A stretch of 64,000 nucleotides of DNA from Sipunculus nudus (Eukaryota > Annelida > Sipuncula > Golfingiida > Sipunculidae). The translations under genes were made by a program, and so were the position numbers. Positions within the stretch are counted from its first letter, which is position 1; the number at the start of each line of letters is the position of its first letter. Under the pieces are notes generated by a model. The model saw nothing but the letters and a program-made list of their open reading frames with translations. It had not been told where the DNA came from and did not search any database. Location of the stretch: contig CM049315.1 in NCBI GenBank assembly GCA_026874595.1, forward strand, positions 67,897,916 to 67,961,915, written 5' to 3'. Below, piece by piece: positions 58,273-64,000 of the stretch.

Positions 58273-59315
58273 GTAAGCTGATTACCTGCAGCCAGATGTC
58301 AGGCTCTATACACATACATGTAATTCATGGGTCTTAAAATTAATTTACTTAATTAAACCAGTTTTAGCTTATAGAAAAATTTAATATAGCTGTGAATTTT
58401 AAGGAGTGCAACAGTTTACATTGATTCTTCATCCATGGAGCTATGATATTACTTTCTGATCTAGTAATATATTCCCGTTTTAATTCCAACAATTGTTCTA
58501 TAACATTTGTGTTATTTAACCAAAAGGAACATGCAGTTTTACTTAAATTGAACCCTAAACAGAAAACCAAAGAGAAAAATAGTTCATCTGGGTATCAAAC
58601 AGCAGCCTTGAAGCTGAAAATTGTGATAGAAATATCATTAGGAGAATAGATGAAATGTTTGTGTGATGAGCATGGGATGAACAAGTGGCACTCCAGAGTA
58701 TGTGAAAACTCAAAATGGTTGGCTGACTTTTAGCCTCTCTTTAGAAAAGAGACTTAATGGGATGTATGCAAACCCTCACTCCAATACTGATACAATAACA
58801 CCAAAGTACCAAGTCTGTAAAAAGCAAGAACATCTAAAGCAAGAACAGTAAACTAGAAAACACCCAGAGAATGTAAATGAAATAATAATGTTTAAGAAAG
58901 CTAACAGTGCCGAATTGTTCCATTAGATGCCTGGAAGTAAACAAATGGGGTGATAGCCATAGAACTGGATGCTCTGGTAAAATTTGCTTTACAAACAAAA
59001 TTAGTATTTAGAAATCTACCAGTGCCAAGATTTTCAACCAGATGTCAGCACAAATTTTTTCTTTATTCTAATCAATTTCTAATAAGATGTACAAACAGTG
59101 AAAGGACCCTGAATCCACATCCACATCTGTATTATTTCTAAATTTGAACAAGTCCTCCATGCTTCAAGACATTTCAAGAAAGTTTCAAGGAAACCCATTA
59201 GTAAAAAAATTGTGTATTTTATACACATTCAGATGGTACACATAAACATATGCAAGTTTGATAAAAATATTACAAAAAAAAAATAAAAAAAAAGGTGTGG
59301 ATGTGAATCTTTCAG

Positions 59316-59490
59316 TATGACGGCGTCAGAATGAACCTGCTAGCAGTCGGGACTGACTCGTTCCTGCTGCACAGACTCATGTCTTATGGAGCCTCATTTG
59401 CATCCAAGACGATACATCACTCCAGCAAACACATGATGGTAGCATCTGTCTGTAAAGACAGGCACGGGGCCTGTCCATACTTCATTGAGG
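59316..59490 (+). CDS. MCMDC2: MCMDC2 exon 14 (degenerate Walker A region)
   Basis: Acceptor AATCTTTCAG at 59315, donor GAGG|GTAATG. Fifty-eight codons, the longest exon seen. LLAVGTDSFLLHRLM occupies the place of the MCM Walker A motif (GDPGTGKS in active MCMs) but has no GK[ST], as in other MCMDC2 proteins (ITSDTLLIDRLL). The rest parallels the family's segment up to GTGAVSIQ. One base carried over. Confidence 0.88.
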
Positions 59491-59984
59491 GTAATGTATG
59501 AGGGCTAACTGTCACCTAACCTTAATGGCTTTTTGGATCTTAAAATATATAGGTTTTGAAGCTGAATGCACTTCCGGAATTACCAGAAGAATATATTCAT
59601 TTTAGTACATATTCAGTGTCTGCTAAGATTGATTATATTTCTTTCTCCCCTCTAAATGAGCTGTAATACTTATATCTGGACCCTGAATTTTTACTGAGAA
59701 AAGCATACATCAATAGATAATGTGTAGCAGAGAAAAAATTAAGATAGATCTGGTCAGTGCTCAGTCATTGTGGTGGTGCAGTCTTCACCACCAAATTGTT
59801 AATTACTGCTAATGTTGGTATAAAATCTAGCATGTGTGTTTTGGTTGACAAACTTAATTTTAAATTTTCTTGTAAAAATTAACATTCAGACAGTTTCTTC
59901 TTGTGTAAATCAGCACTGGAATGACCTAATAATTACACTGATTTTCAAGAAAACAACCATTTTGACATTTTTATGCAACAAAGT

Positions 59985-61315
59985 GGCAGAGGCATATAGT
60001 TTTACCCATGTCTGTCCTTCCGTCCTTCCGAAAAAAACAGTTGTACAGAATTTTTTTCGCAATGCCTGCAGATATTGGCCTGATTTTTGGTGTGTGGGCA
60101 GATAATGACCAGTTACAGAATGAGTTCGCGTTTCGTCCCAGTTGACCTACTTTTGTATGTTTTACGGCTCCTTAACTTACAAAATTTCATGAAAAATATA
60201 AATTTTCATGACAAATACACATATACAGACTTTTTTTCGCAATGCCTGCAGATATTGGCCTGATTTTTGGTGTTTGGGCAGATATTGACCAGTTACAGAT
60301 AAAGTTTGTGTTTCGTCCCAGTTGACCCACTTTTGACCGTTTTACGGCTCCTTAACATAGAAAATTTCATGAAAAATATAAATTTTCATGACAACTACAC
60401 ATGTACTGACTTTTTTTCGCAATGCCTGCAGATATTGCCCTGATTTTTGGTGTGTTGGCAGATATTGACTAGTTACAGATAGAGTTTGCGTTTCTTCCCA
60501 GTTGACCTACTTTTGACTGTTTTACGGCTCCTAAACATAGAAAATTTCATGAAAAATATAAATTTTCATGACAAATACACATGTACTGATTTTTTTTTGC
60601 AATACCTGCAGATATTGGCCTGAATTTTGGTGTGTGGGCAGATAATGACCAGTTACAGACTGAGTTCATGTTTTGTTTCAGTTGACCTACTTCTGACCAT
60701 TTGACGGTGCTCTAACATAGAAAATTTAATAAAAAAGTGCACATGTACGGACTTTTTTTCGCAATGCCTGCAGATACGGGTCTGATTTTTGGTGTGTAGG
60801 AATATAATGAACAGTTACAGATCAAGTTCTTGTTTTGTCTCAGTTGACCTACTTTTGACCATTTGACTGCTCCTGAACATAGAAAGTTTAATGAAAAATA
60901 GAAATTTTCATAACATGCATATGTACCGACTTTTTTTCCTCAATGCCTGCAGATACCACCCTGATTTTTTATGTGTGGGCAGATAATGACAGTTACGGAT
61001 CGAGTTTGCGTTTCATCTGGGTTGACCTACTTTTGATTGTTTTACGGCTCCTAAACATAGAAAATTTCATGAAAGACAGAAATTTTTATGGAAAATGCAC
61101 ATGTATGGACTTTTTTTCACAGTGCCTGCAGATACTGGCCTGATTTTTGGTGTGTTGCTTGATAATGACCCGTAACAGGTCGAGTTTGCATTTTGCCCTT
61201 GTTGACCTACTTTTGACCATATGACACCTGAACTTAAAAAAATTTTCAAAATTTCACAAACGTTTCTAATTTGCCCCAGGCGGGGGCATTCGTGTCGTTC
61301 CTACACATCTAGTTT
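59985..61315 (+). mobile_element. Non-autonomous element with seven about 180-bp internal repeats (MCMDC2 intron 14)
   Basis: A head reading GGCAGAGGCATATAGTTTTA, then CCCATGTCTGTCCTTCCG. Seven tandem units follow, beginning TTTTTTTCGCAATGCCTGCAG at 60051, 60231, 60411, 60591, 60753, 60931 and 61111 (spacings 180, 180, 180, 162, 178, 180). The tail reads CCCCAGGCGGGGGCATTCGTG. No coding frame. An internal tandem core between unique ends is the layout of the bivalve pearl/Helitron-like non-autonomous elements as I recall them; that assignment is inference. Confidence 0.65.
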
Positions 61316-61431
61316 AACAATAATGATACCTAAAGTGGCCATGCAGCATGAGACTGGTTCTGAATTCAGTTTTTTTGCTGTATTGTTCAGTTTGTCCTAT
61401 ATTTACCTGTTATATTTACCTATTATACCAG

Positions 61432-61521
61432 GTGGGTCACTGCTGCTTGCTGGGAGAGGGGTTTGTTTTCTGGGCAGTGTAGAGGGTATGAAGAAGACCA
61501 CTCAGGAGTCCCTGCAGAAAG
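61432..61521 (+). CDS. MCMDC2: MCMDC2 exon 15 (degenerate Walker B region)
   Basis: Acceptor TATTATACCAG at 61431, donor AAAG|GTGAAT. It encodes GSLLLAGRGVCFLGSVEGMK, then KTTQESLQK, matching the family's GSALLAKGGICFIGDLASHKK. Active MCMs have GVCCIDEFDKM here; the catalytic Asp-Glu is replaced by Gly-Ser, so ATP hydrolysis at this site is not expected. One base is carried over and no following exon is found before 64000, so the gene continues past the window (roughly the last third of the protein is missing). Confidence 0.92.
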
Positions 61522-62562
61522 GTGAATAAATATACTTTACTTTTATTGTAGCCGTGACAACCCGACTCGGTAGGCAATGGGATAATTGGGCTGCTATGCC
61601 TACTCGAGTCGTGATACTAGTAATATGGTGGAATGTTTTGCAGTTGTCGTGCATCTGGTTGCATTCATATTGTGGTAAATGTCCCATAATCTCAATATTA
61701 TGCTTGGAATGGTTAAAAACACAATAGTATATATGTGAGCTCGCAACCCAAACTGAAACACTGTCTGCATGGACACGGGTCATTTCCTGTGTCGCCTGCA
61801 AGTTGCCTGCGTCTTGTCACCCTTGCAAGCCATGCTTGTGTTGATGCGGTCATAAATTCAACAAACATGCCGAGGGGTTTACCAATGTGCTTGGTTAAAC
61901 AGGAACTTTTCATGCTCATATTTGGTATTATTAGAAAGTACACAAAATATGCTAACGAATGGTCTGGTTTATGTTGATTGACAGTGTACCTGTAGCCCAT
62001 GAAGCGTCAGAAATGACAAAAATATTTGCATCTTCATAAGGCCTTGTAATGGGATCTTCAGACGTAGATGTCATGACAGTAATCAGGTCATAATGCCAGA
62101 GGGTCAATATGAGCTACTTTCATTGCACCTACTGGATATGTGGAATCTCTTGCAGTTTTATCCACTCCATATCTAATTGTTACACAGCATGAAATATAAA
62201 GGTATTTCATATCTACACACAACACCTGTTAGTTCAGATGTAAACCATCAGGTGGCAGCATATTCCGCAATCTCTTAACCAATGAGCCAGGAAATCACTG
62301 TCCATATTTGACTGTTTCCATGATAGGGGACTTAATGAATTAAGAAGAGTTAAAACAGTGTTATTTGAACCACCTTTTTTCTTGTCTCTCAGTGTACAGA
62401 CAAACAGTAGAACACACATACACACACATCATGAATGTTTGGTGTTTTTATCTGTTATGCACAGTTCATTATAAATTAAAGGATGCATTCTCAAACAAGC
62501 ATTCACATCATGCCTCTTTTAAACTATTTGAACCTAATGGTTCTTTTGAAATGGACCCTTAT
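61522..62562 (+). other. Start of MCMDC2 intron 15, nothing else recognised
   Basis: Sequence with several 60-95 codon chance frames on both strands. None matches the expected next MCMDC2 segment (the ITVYIPGKKFG-type block), so I treat it as intron. Confidence 0.5.
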
Positions 62563-64000
62563 TAGCTCAGTTGACTGAAAGTCATCTGAGCTATAGCAAT
62601 CACCCTTTGTTCGTCGTCTATCCAGTCGTCCGGTCTTCCGGCCGTCCGTTAACAGGGCACAAATCATAACCGCTGGACCTGGAATCTTCAAACTTAAAAT
62701 CCTAGGAGGTCTATGAAAAATCTCCTTGGAAACCAGAAATTAGGTCTCTATTACCCATATCCTTTCAGCTATGGGGCACCAAAGTACCCCCCAGAATAAT
62801 GCAAAATTTGATACAAAAGCTCAAGTATCTGAAAAACTACTGCATTGATCACTATGATTCTTTGCATGAATATTGATCATGGAGTGTTCCATCAGTTCCT
62901 GCAGACTGGTGGTGCCACCTGTATTTTTTCCAATTTTTATGAATTTTTTTCTATTTATTTCACACCTGCAATGAAACTGTCATCCGTTAACAGGGCACAA
63001 ATCGTAACCACTGGACCTGGAATCTTCAAACTTAATATCCAGGGAGGTCCATGAAAAATCTCCTTGAAAACCTGAAATTAGGTCTCTGTTACCCATATCC
63101 TTTGAGCTATGGGGCATTGAAGTACCCCCTAGAATAATGCAAAATTTGATACAAAAGGTCAAGTATCTGAATAACTACTGCATTGATCACCATGATTCTT
63201 TGCATGAATATTGATCATGGGATGTTCCATCAGTTCCTGCAAACTGGTGGCACCACCTGTATTTTTTCCAATTTTTATGAATTTTTTTCTTTTTCAGACT
63301 TTCAAAGGGGCTGTCATCTATTAACAGGGCACAAAATTGTAACTGCTGGACCTGGATTCTTCTAACTTTACATCAAGGGAGGTCAATAAAAATTCTCTGT
63401 GAAAAACATGAAATTAGGTGTAAGTTACCCATATCCTTTGTAGTGACTAGTATACCCCTCAGAATAATTAAAAATTTGATACAAAAGCTCCAGTATCTGA
63501 ATAACTAATGCATTGATCACCATGATTCTTTGCAGGCATATTGATCATGGAGTGTTTCATCAGTTCCTGCAGACTGGTGGCGCCACCTATAATTTTTTTT
63601 AATATGTATGCATTTTTTCTCTTTTTGAGACTTTCAAATAAAGCCTCATCTGTTAACAGGGTACAAATCGCAACCACTAGACCTGGGATCTTCTAACTTG
63701 ACATCAAGGAAGGTCCATAAAAAGTCTCTGTGGGTACAAGAAATTAGGTCTCTGTTACCCATATCCTTTGAGCTATGGGGCTCGTAAGTACCCCTTAGAA
63801 TAATTAAAAATGAGATACAAAAGCTGCAGTATCTGAATACCTAATGTACTGATGGCCATGATTTTTTGCATGGATATTGATCATGGAGTGTTTCATCAGT
63901 TCCTGCAGACTGGTGGCGCCACCTGTATTTTTTCCAAATTTTCCGATTTTTTTTCTCTTTTTGAGACTTTGAAATAAAGCCTCATCTTGTAACAGGGCAC
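62563..64000 (-). mobile_element. Element with tandem 335-bp units, running off the window
   Basis: Begins with a palindromic module TTAGCTCAG-TTGACTGAAAGTCAT-CTGAGCTATAG and TCGTCGTCTATCCAGTCGTC, the reverse of the end of family R1 (15560-15597). It continues with four tandem units starting GTTAACAGGGCACAAATC at 62648, 62986, 63320 and 63652, and the start of a fifth at 63988 (spacings 338, 334, 332, 336). Each unit holds a GGTGGCGCCACC-type palindrome near its end (63576-63587 and 63912-63923 are perfect). Noncoding; frames repeat at the unit period. Confidence 0.75.

Noticed and set aside
61522-64000. Sixteenth exon of MCMDC2
   Set aside because: No frame resembles the next family block (the VYIPGKKFG-type segment); the region is intron and tandem element.

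Overview
This is eukaryotic, metazoan DNA. It is AT-rich, densely filled with decayed transposable elements, minisatellites and TA microsatellites, and coding sequence appears only as short exons bounded by GT-AG introns. The repeat types (paired CCCATGG-headed elements ending in a GCTATAGCTCAGATGACTT module, elements with internal tandem repeats, a GGGGCGGATCC MITE) are the kind I associate with molluscs, bivalves in particular. That placement is inference; no search was run.

The one gene I recognise with confidence is on the + strand from 30755 past the right window edge. It is an MCMDC2 orthologue (minichromosome maintenance domain-containing protein 2, a meiotic-recombination MCM relative). 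I could chain 15 coding exons (30755-61521) whose splice phases all agree. They give about 431 codons, roughly the first two thirds of the protein, and the last exons lie beyond 64000. The ATPase motifs are degenerate, as expected for this family.

The most striking feature is inside that gene. Intron 10 is 16.1 kb, while the other 13 complete introns are 0.24-3.1 kb. It is almost entirely a 15.5 kb satellite (41494-56983) of about 570 copies of a 27-bp monomer. The monomers are organised into multi-kilobase higher-order blocks repeated at offsets of about 2.58-2.61, 3.63-3.66 and 3.94 kb. Because 27 is a multiple of 3, the array produces dozens of artefactual ORFs on both strands.

Left of MCMDC2 (1-30 kb) there is little coding sequence: a terminal exon of an unrecognised + strand gene (357-533, with a poly(A) signal at 850), and a possible minus-strand gene start at 16.4-17.0 kb with promoter-like motifs. 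The rest is repeats: a decayed LINE ORF2 on the minus strand (1690-3070), tRNA-derived SINEs (3.5-3.8 kb, and 38.5 kb in intron 5), a 41-bp minisatellite (4.1-5.1 kb), inverted-repeat elements (11.9-13.6, 22.58-22.79 and 26.48-26.75 kb), dispersed families with two or three copies each, a 34-bp minisatellite broken by two insertions (20.5-22.9 kb), and LINE reverse-transcriptase relics (25.95 and 27.7-28.6 kb) with a long perfect hairpin. The right end carries an element with seven 180-bp internal units (60.0-61.3 kb, intron 14) and one with 335-bp units running off the window (62.56-64.0 kb, intron 15).

Repeat families are labelled R1-R5 below for cross-reference only; these are not published names. 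Repeat boundaries were judged by eye and may be off by tens of bases. Exon boundaries were read from splice consensus, phase and similarity to the MCMDC2 family as I recall it.
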